Below are positions 7,928 through 16,284 of a stretch of DNA of 64,000 bases, piece after piece. Position 1 is the first letter of the stretch; the number at the start of each line of letters is the position of its first letter. Below the pieces are notes generated by a model, which was not told where the DNA came from, ran no database searches, and saw nothing but the letters and a program-made list of their open reading frames with translations. Source of the stretch: Anaerolineales bacterium (GTDB lineage Bacteria; Chloroflexota; Anaerolineae; Anaerolineales; UBA6663); NCBI GenBank assembly GCA_020850595.1, contig JADZEK010000031.1, positions 1-64,000 of the forward strand, in the 5' to 3' direction. Both the position numbers and the translations under genes were made by a program.

Positions 7928-8950
7928 TCAGCCGGGCGGCTCGAGGGGCGGCGGCAAGCGGCGGGCGGCTTCGGCGGCGCGCGCTTGCGCCTGGTGCCAG
8001 GCGACGGCTTCGGGCAGGCACTCGGCGGCGGGGCGGGCCTGCCAGCCGAGGTCTTTCTGCGCTTTGAGCGGGCTGCCGACCGATGAGCCAGCGGCCCAGG
8101 CGCGCAACGCCTCGGCAGCGGCGGGGCGCAGCGGTTGGAGCGCGCCGGCGAGCAGGCGCACGAGCGCTTCGGGCACCCACACAGTTGGGGCGCGCCGGCC
8201 GGTGGCGCGCTGGGCTTCGGCGAGGAAGGCGCGCAGCGAGAGCGCGAGGCCGGGGAGGAAGTAGGTTTCGCCGGGGAGGCCGCGGACGGCGGCGAGGCGG
8301 TGGCCGCGCGCGGCGTCGGCGGCGGCGGTGAAGCTGAAGGCCCCGGCCCCGCCGAGGGCCACGGGCAGGCGGCCCAGGGCGCAGCGGCGCAGCAGGCGGC
8401 CCAAGCGGCCCTCGTCGCCGGGGCCGTAGAGCCAGCCGGGGCAGACGAGGGTAACGGGTAGGCCCTGCCGCGCCAGGGGCAGGACGACCTGGGCATGGGC
8501 GCGGTGCTTGCTCTGGGCGTAGGCGGAGGCGCCGGGCAGCGCGGCGGGCAGCGGCGTGGCTTCGTAGACGGGCTGCGAGCCGGGGCCGGTGTCGCCATAG
8601 ACGGCGAGGGTGGAGGTGTAGACGATGCGCTCGACGCCGGCCTCGCCCGCCAGGGTGAGCAGGGCGCGGGTGGCCTCCACGTTGGCGCGCTCCAGGCGGG
8701 CGTGGTCTTTGGGGGGCAGGCCCACGCGGGTGAGGGCGGCGGCGTGATAGAGCACGTCCACGCGGCGCAGGGCGGCGCGCAGGGGGCCGGGGCGGGTCAC
8801 ATCACCGGCGAGGGGGCGCACGGCGAGCGGCAGGGCGCGCGCGCGGTCAATGGTGCGCACGAGCGCGGTGACGTCGTCGCCCTCGGCCAGGAGCGCGGCG
8901 ATGAGGTGGCGGCCGAGGAAGCCGGTGCCGCCGGTGACGAGCGCTCTCAC
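7928..8950 (-). CDS. NAD-dependent epimerase/dehydratase (extended SDR)
   Basis: Extended short-chain dehydrogenase/reductase of 340 residues. The Rossmann motif is TGGTGFLGRH at the N-terminus. The acidic residue of DVTRPG and the active-site pair Tyr/Lys in YAQSK are present, and the substrate loop contains PGWLYGPGDEG. Such proteins epimerise, reduce or dehydrate nucleotide sugars or similar substrates, and the overall layout resembles the hopanoid-associated sugar epimerase HpnA group. The substrate cannot be read from sequence. The GTG start overlaps the TGA of sbcC by four bases (GTGA), so it is co-translated with sbcCD, although no functional link to DNA repair is obvious. The C-terminal 60 residues are Ala-rich. 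Confidence 0.8.
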   Translation of the reverse strand: MRALVTGGTGFLGRHLIAALLAEGDDVTALVRTIDRARALPLAVRPLAGDVTRPGPLRAALRRVDVLYHAAALTRVGLPPKDHARLERANVEATRALLTLAGEAGVERIVYTSTLAVYGDTGPGSQPVYEATPLPAALPGASAYAQSKHRAHAQVVLPLARQGLPVTLVCPGWLYGPGDEGRLGRLLRRCALGRLPVALGGAGAFSFTAAADAARGHRLAAVRGLPGETYFLPGLALSLRAFLAEAQRATGRRAPTVWVPEALVRLLAGALQPLRPAAAEALRAWAAGSSVGSPLKAQKDLGWQARPAAECLPEAVAWHQAQARAAEAARRLPPPLEPPG

Positions 8951-11031
8951 GTGACGGTGATCTCGGAGCCGGCGGGCGTCTTGACGATGTCAATGCGGGC
9001 GGGGAACATGTCTTTAAGTTCGTCGAGGTGGGTGACGACGAGGATGCGCTCGAAGTCTTCGGAGGCGGCGTTGATGGCCTCGACGACGCGCTCGCGGCCG
9101 GCGGCGTCGAGCACGCCAAAGCCCTCGTCTATGATGAGGGTCTGGAGTTGCGCGCCGGCGCGGCGGGCGAGCAACTGGCTGAGGGCCACGCGGACGGCGA
9201 AGTTGACGCGAAATTGCTCGCCGCCGGAGAAGTTTTCGTAAGCGCGGGTGCCCAGCTCGTCGCCGATCTGAATATCGAGCGTCTCGCGCACGTCGCCGGC
9301 CTGGGTCTCGCGCTGGGTGTTGAAGCGGACGTGCATGCGGCCGCCGGTCATGCGGGCGAGGAGGGCGTTGGCGGAGGCTTCGATCTCGGGCACGGCGGCT
9401 TCGATCATCATGGCGGGCACGCCGCGCTTGCCGAAGGCGTCGCGCAGTTCTTCGTAGACGCCACGCTCGTCGGCCAGGGCCAGGCGCTCGGCGCGGCGCT
9501 GCTCGCGCTGCTTGGCCTGCCCGTCGAGCGCGGCCAGCTTTTGCTGGGCGCCGCCCAGGCGCGCCTTGGTGAGCGTGTCCTCGGTGCGCAGGGCGTCGAG
9601 GGCGCGCTGGCGGCCGGCGGAGTCTTGCAGGACGGCGCGGTGCTGGCCGGCCTCGTGATCGAGTTCGCGGCGCTGGGCCTGGTCGGCGTCCAGGCGGGCC
9701 TGCCAGGTGGCGCGGCGCTCGGTGAGGGCGGCCACGCGCTCGCGAGCTTCGTCGGCGCGGGTGAGGGCGGCCTGCAATTCGGCCACGCGCCGGATGACGG
9801 CGGGTTTGCTGCGCAGGTTTTGAGTGGTTTGGGTGAGGATTTTGTCGTAGTCTGTCTGGGCGTCGCCGAGCTTTTTGAGCTGGACCTGGTTTTCGCGGTA
9901 TTGGCTGCGACGCGCGTCTACTTCGGCGTTGAGCGAGGCCAGCAGCGCGGAGGGGTCAGCCAGCGGCCGGCCGCAGGTGGGGCAGGCCGGGTCGGTGGCG
10001 GCCTGAAGGGTTTCCAGGCGCTTCTTAAGCGCGTCGGCTTCGGCGCGGGCGGCCTCGTTCTGGCCGCGCAGGGTGGCGGCCTGCTCGCCGACGAGCGCGC
10101 GGGCGTTGGTGATCTGCTCGCGCTGGGCTTCCTGCTCTTCCAGGCTGGTCAGCGTGGCCTGGTTGAGGTCGAGCTCTTTATGGATGGCGGTCTTGTCGGC
10201 GCGCAGGGCGGCTTCGCGCAGCTCGGCCTCAAGCTGGGCCAGCTCTTTTTCGGCTTCCTTGAGGCGGCGGGTGAGGTCGTTGAGCTGGCGGTCGAGGGCG
10301 GCCAGGGCGGTGCGGGCGGTGTCAATTTGGGCCCAACCGGCCTCGGCGGCGCGCAGGCGCTCGCCCACGGCGATGACCTTGGCCTGGGCGTCGCGCAACT
10401 CGGCTTCGTATTCGGGGCGGCGGTTAAGCTCGGCCTCAATCTCGCTGAGCAGGGCCTCGACGGTGGCGAGGCGTAAATCTATGACCTTGATCTTCTCCTT
10501 GGCGCGGGCCTCGTAGACTTCCCATTCTTGCAGGCCTAGGATATCGGCCAGCACTTGCTTACGCTCGGTGGGGCGTTTGCCGGTGAACTCATCGGCCTGG
10601 CCCTGGACGAGGTAGGCCGAGTTGACGAAGGTGTCGTAGGTGAGGCGCAGGGCTTGAATGATCTTCTCCTGCGTCTTAGGGATGGTGGCTTCGCCGTGGC
10701 TGACGAACTGCCCGGCGGGGTTGCGGACTTGAAAGTCGAGCAGGCTGCCGGCGGCGCGGCCGGCCTTGCGGGCGCGGATGACGCGGTAGACCTGGTCGCG
10801 CAGGGCGAAGGTGAACTCCACGCGCATCTCGGCCTGGCCCTGGTGGACCAGCTCGGCGTCGGTCTTGGCGCGGGCCTTGCCCCACAGCGCCCAGGTGAGG
10901 GCGTCGAGCAGGGAGGACTTGCCGGCGCCGTTCTCGCCGCAGAGCACGGCGACGTGCAGGCCGGTGAAGTCGAGCGGGGCGGGCGAGCGATAGGCGAGGA
11001 AGTTGGAGAGTTCCAGGCGCAGCGGGATCAT
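8947..11031 (-). CDS. sbcC: SbcC/Rad50-type nuclease ATPase subunit
   Basis: SbcC (Rad50 family) pairs with SbcD (Mre11) to open and trim DNA hairpins and blocked double-strand ends. The 694-residue protein has the N-terminal Walker A GENGAGKSS (about residue 34), a long coiled coil interrupted by the zinc hook CPTC near the middle, and the C-terminal ABC signature NFSGGEQFR followed by Walker B TLIIDEGFG. The start is the ATG at 11031, overlapping the sbcD stop (ATGA); the longer ORF start lies inside sbcD. It is shorter than E. coli SbcC (1048 residues) and closer to archaeal and Bacillus-type lengths, because the coiled coils are short. The C-terminal stop overlaps the SDR gene. Confidence 0.93.
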   Translation of the reverse strand: MIPLRLELSNFLAYRSPAPLDFTGLHVAVLCGENGAGKSSLLDALTWALWGKARAKTDAELVHQGQAEMRVEFTFALRDQVYRVIRARKAGRAAGSLLDFQVRNPAGQFVSHGEATIPKTQEKIIQALRLTYDTFVNSAYLVQGQADEFTGKRPTERKQVLADILGLQEWEVYEARAKEKIKVIDLRLATVEALLSEIEAELNRRPEYEAELRDAQAKVIAVGERLRAAEAGWAQIDTARTALAALDRQLNDLTRRLKEAEKELAQLEAELREAALRADKTAIHKELDLNQATLTSLEEQEAQREQITNARALVGEQAATLRGQNEAARAEADALKKRLETLQAATDPACPTCGRPLADPSALLASLNAEVDARRSQYRENQVQLKKLGDAQTDYDKILTQTTQNLRSKPAVIRRVAELQAALTRADEARERVAALTERRATWQARLDADQAQRRELDHEAGQHRAVLQDSAGRQRALDALRTEDTLTKARLGGAQQKLAALDGQAKQREQRRAERLALADERGVYEELRDAFGKRGVPAMMIEAAVPEIEASANALLARMTGGRMHVRFNTQRETQAGDVRETLDIQIGDELGTRAYENFSGGEQFRVNFAVRVALSQLLARRAGAQLQTLIIDEGFGVLDAAGRERVVEAINAASEDFERILVVTHLDELKDMFPARIDIVKTPAGSEITVT

Positions 11032-12293
11032 GCTCCGGTTCCTTGAAGCAGATCGGCGGCGGCGGCCAGGAGGCGCGCGGTGCGCTCGGGCGGCTTCTGG
11101 CGCACGGCACAGTAGCGCTCGACCCATTGCAGGGGGGTGAGGGCTTCGGCGTTGAGGCCGACACCCACCTGGCGCGTGGCGGTCTCGACTTGCACGATGA
11201 GGGTGGCGGGGCCGGCGGTGGCGGCGAGGGCGGCTTCGATCTCTTTGCGGCGCAGGGCGGCTTCTTGCCCGTCGCCGAGTTGAATTTGCAGGCGGACGAC
11301 GGCGCCGGCAAGCCGGCGCTCGGCCAGCGCGTTGAGGACGAGCGTGGTGGGGTCGGCGACGGCACGCGCGTCCACGCTCACGCTCCGGAAGGGGCGCGCG
11401 TTGACGGGGACGAACTGCCAATCGGTGGCGTTGCGCTCAAGGGTGACCCAGCAGAAGCCTTTGGCTTCGTGCTCTTCGCCGAAGTCTATGCGCTCGAGCG
11501 AGCCGGAGTAGACGATGGGGGGCAGGCGGCCGCCGGCGGGGAAGTCGGCGGGGGCGCCGCGCGGGCGGGCGGGGGTGAGGTTTTGGTGCTTGTGGATGTG
11601 GCCCAGGGCGACGTAGTCCCAGGCGGGGTCGGCCAAGGCGGACTTTTGGACGACGAGGTCGCGGCCGAGCATGACGCTGCGCTCGGAGCCGAAGGTGGCG
11701 CCGCCGACGGAGAAGTGGCCGACGAGCAGGCGCGGCATGGCGTGCTGGGCGGCTTCTTGCGCGAGGTCGCTGAGGAAGGTGGTGACGTGCTGCTCGACGG
11801 CGCGGTCGAGCGTCTCGACGGAGGCGCCGCGATGTTCTTCCTGGTTGAGCAGGCGGTTGCGGACGGGGAAGGGGACCCAGCCGAGGAAGACGGGGCCGTG
11901 GGCGGTGGCGATGACGCGCGAGCCGGGGGAGCGGCCGACGGTGACGTTGGGCACGTCGAGGGCGCGGAAGATGTCTATGGAGGTGGCGCGGGCGGCCATG
12001 CCGGGGATGTCGTGGTTGCCGACGAGCAGGAAGACGGGGGCGCGGTCGGCGAGCTGCTTGAGGCGGCGGGCGAATTCGCGCTGCTGGGTGGGGTCGGGGT
12101 CGCGGGTCTTGAAGGCGTCGCCGGCGAAGACGATGAGGTCGGCGGCGTGGGCCTGGGCGTAGGCGACGATTTCATCGAGGCGGTCGAGGAAGTCGCGGAG
12201 GCGGGTGGAGAGGCCGGTCTGCGGGTCGAACTTGCCGTAGTTTTCCATGCCGATGTGGAGGTCGGCGAAGTGGAGGACGTGAATGGGGGCCAT
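11028..12293 (-). CDS. sbcD: SbcD/Mre11-type exonuclease subunit
   Basis: Metallophosphoesterase nuclease of the Mre11/SbcD family, about 421 residues from the ATG at 12293. The metal-binding motifs appear in order: HFADLHIG, FAGDAFKT, LVGNHDIPG, LLVGHFSVGG and ALGHIHKHQ. A C-terminal capping region follows. It works with the SbcC ATPase encoded immediately downstream, with which it shares an ATGA overlap. No good ribosome-binding site is visible. A copy of the CACGAAT dispersed repeat ends 20 bases upstream of the start and so forms the likely leader or promoter region. The ORF-track start 11 codons further upstream would extend into this repeat and is less likely. Confidence 0.92.
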   Translation of the reverse strand: MAPIHVLHFADLHIGMENYGKFDPQTGLSTRLRDFLDRLDEIVAYAQAHAADLIVFAGDAFKTRDPDPTQQREFARRLKQLADRAPVFLLVGNHDIPGMAARATSIDIFRALDVPNVTVGRSPGSRVIATAHGPVFLGWVPFPVRNRLLNQEEHRGASVETLDRAVEQHVTTFLSDLAQEAAQHAMPRLLVGHFSVGGATFGSERSVMLGRDLVVQKSALADPAWDYVALGHIHKHQNLTPARPRGAPADFPAGGRLPPIVYSGSLERIDFGEEHEAKGFCWVTLERNATDWQFVPVNARPFRSVSVDARAVADPTTLVLNALAERRLAGAVVRLQIQLGDGQEAALRRKEIEAALAATAGPATLIVQVETATRQVGVGLNAEALTPLQWVERYCAVRQKPPERTARLLAAAADLLQGTGA

Positions 12294-12310
12294 GGGGGTT
12301 TGGGGGTCTG

Positions 12311-12351
12311 AAAGGATTTTTGCCACGAATTATCACGAATGGCGCGAATGG
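12311..12351 (+). repeat. CACGAAT dispersed repeat, copy A
   Basis: GGATTTTTGCCACGAAT is followed by TATCACGAAT and a degenerate third unit GGCGCGAAT. It lies 20 bases from the sbcD start codon with the GGATTTTT side facing the gene. It belongs to a six-copy family in this window. Confidence 0.85.
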
Positions 12352-12552
12352 TGTGTTTGAGGCGTGGGCCGAGTGGCGGGCCGCTTCAGCAGGCATAATC
12401 GCACATTTGTACGGATTTGGGAAGTTGGGGGTAGGAGGGAGGGGGTCAGGATAGCGTGGGTGGGGGATGAGGGTGATGACACGGGGAGAGAAAGCGCGCC
12501 GCCGCTGAGGGCAGCGGCGGCGCGGGTGGTGAGCGCGGCGAGGGCGGCGGGT

Positions 12553-13008
12553 TTAGCCGACGGCTTTTTTGAGGAGGGCGGCGATCTTGGCTTCTTCGGC
12601 GGGGCCGAGGGCGGTGAGGGCAAAGGCGGTGGGCCACAGGACGCCGTCGTCGAGGTGGGCGGCGTCGTTGAAGCCGAGGGTGCCGTAGCGGGCGCCAAAC
12701 TTCTGGGCAGACTGGAAGAAGCAGACGACCTTGCCTTCGGCGTTGGCGTAGGCGGGCATGCCGTACCAGGTCTTGGCGGCCAGGCTGGGGGCGTGGGTCT
12801 TGATGAGGGCGTGCAGGCGCTTGGCCAGGCCGCGGTCTGGCTCTTGGAGGGCGGCGATGGCGGCCAGGGCGAGGCTCTCGCCGTCGGCCTTGGCGGCTTC
12901 GGCCTTAAGCTCGCGGGCGCGCTCTTTCATGGCGGCTTTTTCTTCGGCGGTGAAGCCGGCGGACTTCTTGGCGGCGGCGGGCTTGGCGGTGGTCTTGGCG
13001 GGGCTCAT
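12553..13008 (-). CDS. DUF1801 domain protein (YdhG/YdeI-like)
   Basis: A 151-residue soluble protein. The first 50 residues are Ala/Lys-rich ([20 protein letters not shown]...) and likely disordered. The rest is a DUF1801-type fold with [17 protein letters not shown], a recognisable family signature, and [22 protein letters not shown]. Members include iron-chaperone candidates and other YdhG-like proteins without settled function. The ATG at 13008 is preceded by AAGGAG nine bases upstream. The gene stands alone between the ABC permease and sbcD. A second DUF1801 protein is encoded at 23414-23779 but shares little sequence with this one. Confidence 0.78.
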   Translation of the reverse strand: MSPAKTTAKPAAAKKSAGFTAEEKAAMKERARELKAEAAKADGESLALAAIAALQEPDRGLAKRLHALIKTHAPSLAAKTWYGMPAYANAEGKVVCFFQSAQKFGARYGTLGFNDAAHLDDGVLWPTAFALTALGPAEEAKIAALLKKAVG

Positions 13009-13163
13009 GGATCATTCTCCTTGGGGCGACAGGGCCGGCGGGCGGCTATGGTTTTCGCGTTCCAGCCATACGTCGCGCGAGCAGCGGCCTGGATGACAGC
13101 AGGATGGATTTCTCATCGGCACTCATTTTACTTGTTTTCGAGACGCGCAGGGCGGGCGGTGGT

Positions 13164-14081
13164 TTAGCCTTTCAGGCCGCTGGCGACCAGGCCCTGCACG
13201 AAGTAGCGCTGGAAGAGGAAGTAGACGGCCGCGGGGGGCCACATGGCGAGCATGAAGCGCATGAACATGCCGGGGCTGGGGGTCTCGCCGGCGATGTTGA
13301 CGATCTTGAAGGAGATGGGGTACCACTCTGGGCTGCCGGCGATGGTGAGGCTGGGCCAGAGGTAGTCGTTCCAATAGGTGAGGAAGGTGAGGATGGTGAG
13401 CGCGGCCAGGGCGGGGGCCAGCAGCGGGCCGTAGACGCGGAACAGGATGGTGAAGAGGCCCGCGCCGTCTACGCGGGCGGCGTCTTCGTACTCGGTGGGG
13501 AGCATGTCGAAGGTCTGTTTGAGCAAGAAGATGGCGAGGGGCGGGACCCAGCCAAACAGGAAGAGCGCGGGCCACTCGCCGGCGAAGCCGTGACCGCCCT
13601 GCCCCAGCCAGTTGTTGCCGCCGGCGAAGGGGAAGCGCGCCAGCAGGATGTACTGCGGCAGGATCATGAGGATGGGCGGCATGACGAGGCCGGAGAGCAG
13701 CAGCAGGAAGAGGGGGCCGCGGCCGGGGAAGCGCATTTTGGAGAAGAGGGAGCCGCCGGTGACGCCGACGCCGAGGGTCAGGGCCAGATAGAAGCCCACG
13801 CGCAGCAGGGTGACCAGGTAAGACCCGCTGACGGCGCGCCAGGTGCGCACCAGGCTGGGCCAGTTGAGGGTGTTGGGAATGGGCAGGAAGTTGAATTCGT
13901 AGAAGCGCTCGGGGGTGGTGAAGGCGCCGAGCACGACGTAGAGGATGGGGTAGATCATGAGGAAGCTGCTGACGGCTAAGAAAGCGTAGGTGAGCCAGCG
14001 AGGCCACGAGCGGCCTAACAGGCGCGCCTCCGATTGCCGGGCCAAAGGGCGGCCGCCGAGGCTAGTCATCGTCGTCGCCAT
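13164..14081 (-). CDS. Carbohydrate ABC transporter permease (MalG/UgpE-type), orphan
   Basis: Inner-membrane permease of the MalG family, about 305 residues with six transmembrane segments. The cytoplasmic EAA loop is present as EYEDAARVDGAGLFTILFRV, which contacts the ATPase of the transporter. Sugar importers need a second permease (MalF type), a solute-binding protein and an ATPase. None is encoded nearby, so it must work with distant partners or be a relic. The last codons of herA overlap its start by up to 20 bases. Either the ATG at 14081 or the one at 14069 could be used. Overlap with herA suggests co-transcription with the DNA-repair genes, an unusual pairing. Confidence 0.85.
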   Translation of the reverse strand: MATTMTSLGGRPLARQSEARLLGRSWPRWLTYAFLAVSSFLMIYPILYVVLGAFTTPERFYEFNFLPIPNTLNWPSLVRTWRAVSGSYLVTLLRVGFYLALTLGVGVTGGSLFSKMRFPGRGPLFLLLLSGLVMPPILMILPQYILLARFPFAGGNNWLGQGGHGFAGEWPALFLFGWVPPLAIFLLKQTFDMLPTEYEDAARVDGAGLFTILFRVYGPLLAPALAALTILTFLTYWNDYLWPSLTIAGSPEWYPISFKIVNIAGETPSPGMFMRFMLAMWPPAAVYFLFQRYFVQGLVASGLKG

Positions 14082-15756
14082 AGAGGGCGCGCTTGGCGGC
14101 GGCGGTGTGGGCGCGGGCGGCGGCAGGCTCGAGGTAGCCGACGGCGGCGTAGAGGTCGGGGCCGTAGTCGCGGGTTTTGACGACGACGGGCATGGGGACG
14201 GCGTGGCCGAGGATGAGGGCTTGCTGTTGGGTGTCGAGACGGGCCAGGACTTCGCGCAGGTGGCCGGCGCCGCTGACGCCGGAGAAGACGGCTTTGATGT
14301 CGGCTTCGTTGTCGAGCAGGCAGGTGACGCGCGTGCCGATCTGGCTCATGACTTCTTCTTCGATGCCGCTGGGGCGCTGGTCTACGATGAGGAGGGTGAC
14401 GTTGTATTTGCGCAGTTCGCGGGCGATGGCGCCGAAGATGGTGTGGCCGGCGATCTCGGGGTCGAGGAATTTGTGGGCTTCTTCGATGGTGATGACGAGC
14501 GGGCGCGGCTCTTGGCCGGTCTGGCCGGCGGCCTTGTTTTTCTGCTCGACGTAGCGGGCGTGGATGCGGCGGGTGAGGTAGTTGGCGACGAGGACGTAGG
14601 CGGCCAGCGAGTTGCCGTAGACGCCGAACTCGAGCACGATGTGGATGCCACGGTTGAGGCAGTTGAAGATGTAGTCAACCGTGTCGTCGGGCGGCGGGCA
14701 CAGGCTGAGGAAGCCCAGCCGGTCGGGGCGGAACTGCTCGAACTTGCGTTGGATGGCGCGCAGGGTGCCTTTCTGGATCTTCTCTTCGTCTTCGAGTTGG
14801 TCAATCTCGCTGGTGTCGTTTTCGTCAAGTAACTTGACGATCCAATTCTTCTGGAGCTTGCGGCGCAGGTAGTAGAGGGCGCCCACCTGCACTTCGCTGA
14901 GGCCGATGATGCCGGCCAGCATTTCCACGTCTTCCGGCTCTATTTGGTCAAGCCCGATGTGCAGCTCGCCGTCGGTTTTGCTGCCGCGGTGGCGGGAGGT
15001 TTGGGGGTCGAGGGTGATGACTTGCACGCGGCCGTCGGGGAAGATCTGGCGCAGGCCCTTGAACTCCTGGCTGTGCTCGTTCTTGACGGACCAGCCGTAG
15101 TCGTTGTGCATGTCGAAGATGAGGTTGACGGCGGCGTCGGCTTTGATGATGCCGGCCAGGATGGTGCGGGTGATGAAGCTCTTGCCGGTGCCGCTCTTGC
15201 CGAACACGCCGGAGGAGCGCTCGACGAAGCGCGGCAGGTCGAGGTTGACTTTGACGTCGGCCATGTCGAGCGGGGCGCCGATGTGGAAGTGCTGGAGGTC
15301 TTCGGCGCCGAAGACCTGGTTGACGTCTGCTTCGCTGGCGGGGTAGACGAGGGCGAAGTGGGCGGGGACGGTCTTGACCGGCGCGGGTTTGCCGCCGCCC
15401 TGGGCGTCGAGCAGGAGCATGGGGGCGATGTTGAGGGTGCCGAAGGCCAGCTCACTGGCGTAAACGTCGGCGGTGAAGGCGTCGGCCGGGTCGGGCGGGG
15501 TCTTGAGCAGATCGGGGTTGGCGCTGTCGAGGGCGATGTCGGTGACGATGGCGAAGAATTTTTTGCCGGTGCGGCCTTCGACGACGACGTAGCGGCCGAC
15601 GGCCATGTCTTCGATGACGCCGCCGGGGACCTGGCCGGGGTCGAGCTTGACGAGGACGCCCTGGGAGAGGGAGCCGCCGACGACGAGGCCGAGGCGGGCG
15701 CGGGGCGGGGCGGAGTGGAAGAGGTCGTCGAGGTTAGAGGGAGGGTTGAGGGTCAT
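14062..15756 (-). CDS. herA: HerA-family DNA translocase/helicase
   Basis: HerA-type FtsK/VirB4-superfamily ATPase of 564 residues. It has an N-terminal HAS-barrel-like region (residues 15-150), Walker A GKSGTGKSF near residue 187, Walker B LVITIEEAHKF, and the arginine and sensor region TLLIVDQRPSGIEEEV. HerA forms a hexameric ring that drives DNA through the NurA nuclease during end resection. NurA is encoded three genes upstream on the same strand, consistent with a HerA-NurA complex. A CACGAAT repeat lies 21 bases before the ATG and no Shine-Dalgarno sequence is visible. The C-terminus ends in an acidic DDDD tail, and its final codons overlap the ABC permease. Confidence 0.9.
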   Translation of the reverse strand: MTLNPPSNLDDLFHSAPPRARLGLVVGGSLSQGVLVKLDPGQVPGGVIEDMAVGRYVVVEGRTGKKFFAIVTDIALDSANPDLLKTPPDPADAFTADVYASELAFGTLNIAPMLLLDAQGGGKPAPVKTVPAHFALVYPASEADVNQVFGAEDLQHFHIGAPLDMADVKVNLDLPRFVERSSGVFGKSGTGKSFITRTILAGIIKADAAVNLIFDMHNDYGWSVKNEHSQEFKGLRQIFPDGRVQVITLDPQTSRHRGSKTDGELHIGLDQIEPEDVEMLAGIIGLSEVQVGALYYLRRKLQKNWIVKLLDENDTSEIDQLEDEEKIQKGTLRAIQRKFEQFRPDRLGFLSLCPPPDDTVDYIFNCLNRGIHIVLEFGVYGNSLAAYVLVANYLTRRIHARYVEQKNKAAGQTGQEPRPLVITIEEAHKFLDPEIAGHTIFGAIARELRKYNVTLLIVDQRPSGIEEEVMSQIGTRVTCLLDNEADIKAVFSGVSGAGHLREVLARLDTQQQALILGHAVPMPVVVKTRDYGPDLYAAVGYLEPAAARAHTAAAKRALYGDDDD

Positions 15757-15777
15757 GGGAGGGCTTTAGGGATGGGA

Positions 15778-15820
15778 GGATTTTTGCCACGAATGAGCAC
15801 GAATGGAGAGCGACGAATGG
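15778..15820 (+). repeat. CACGAAT dispersed repeat, copy B
   Basis: GGATTTTTGCCACGAAT followed by GAGCACGAATGG and a third unit CGACGAATGG. It lies 21 bases upstream of the herA start, the same spacing as copy A to sbcD. It also forms the left end of the inverted pair that brackets the GxxExxY gene. Confidence 0.88.
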
Positions 15821-15842
15821 GGCAGGAATGATGGGGGGTGGG

Positions 15843-16247
15843 TCATTGGACGATGCGCTTGGTTTCGAGGGCTTTGGCGCCGAAGTTGATGAGCAGGGCC
15901 AGGCGCAAACCGGTGGCGGATAGGTAATGCTGCGCCTGAGCAAAGTGGGCGGAGTGCAGAGAGGTCGTTGACTTGATTTCGATGATGATCTTGTCGTCCA
16001 CGACCAGATCGGCTTCGTATTGGCCGACGATTTGTTCCTTGTAACGGACGGGCAGCGCTTTCTCCGACTCGAAGGGCACACCGCGCAGGGAGAGCTCATG
16101 CGCCAGCGCGGTGTGGTAGACCGCTTCCAGAAAGCCCGGCCCCAGCACGTTGTGCACTTCCATGGCCGCGCCGACGATCTGGTAGGACAGCGCGGGGTAC
16201 AACACTTCCGCCGCCCGGCGCGCCTGCCTGCCCGTATTCATGTCCAT
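15843..16247 (-). CDS. GxxExxY protein (PD-(D/E)XK_3 family)
   Basis: A 134-residue protein of the GxxExxY family (PF13366). The name-giving motif is GPGFLEAVY near residue 36. The PD-(D/E)XK-like core follows as YEADLVVDDKIIIEIKS, with the E, D and E-x-K positions of a nuclease fold. Biochemical function of the family is not settled. The first codons (MDMNTG) are formed by copy C of the CACGAAT repeat, so the repeat supplies the start codon. The gene interrupts what otherwise looks like a nurA-unknown-herA operon. The start could also be the second ATG two codons later. Confidence 0.85.
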   Translation of the reverse strand: MDMNTGRQARRAAEVLYPALSYQIVGAAMEVHNVLGPGFLEAVYHTALAHELSLRGVPFESEKALPVRYKEQIVGQYEADLVVDDKIIIEIKSTTSLHSAHFAQAQHYLSATGLRLALLINFGAKALETKRIVQ

Positions 16248-16278
16248 TCGTCCTAATTCGTGCCCATGCGTGGCAAAG
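16233..16278 (-). repeat. CACGAAT dispersed repeat, copy C
   Basis: Read on the minus strand: TTTGCCACGCATGGGCACGAAT, then AGGACGAATGGACATGAAT, a diverged copy of the family. It is inverted relative to copy B, overlaps the start of the GxxExxY gene and ends 7 bases from the stop codon of the upstream gene. Confidence 0.8.
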
Positions 16279-16284
16279 TCTCGC

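Larger units (their letters stand above)
15778..16278 (-). mobile_element. Candidate GxxExxY cassette bounded by inverted CACGAAT repeats
   Basis: About 500 bp between herA and the upstream unknown gene. Copy B of the repeat forms one end and copy C, in opposite orientation, forms the other; both read TTTGCCACG inward. The only gene inside is the GxxExxY protein. The outer edges stop within 7 bases of the upstream gene's stop codon and about 20 bases from the herA start, so the cassette fills exactly the space expected to be a short intergenic gap. That it is mobile is an inference. Confidence 0.45.

Noticed and set aside
9028-10476. 482-residue plus-strand ORF
   Set aside because: Antisense to sbcC; low-complexity Gly/Ala/Val sequence and no ribosome-binding site or motif.
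11043-12311. 422-residue plus-strand ORF
   Set aside because: Antisense to sbcD and equally low in complexity.
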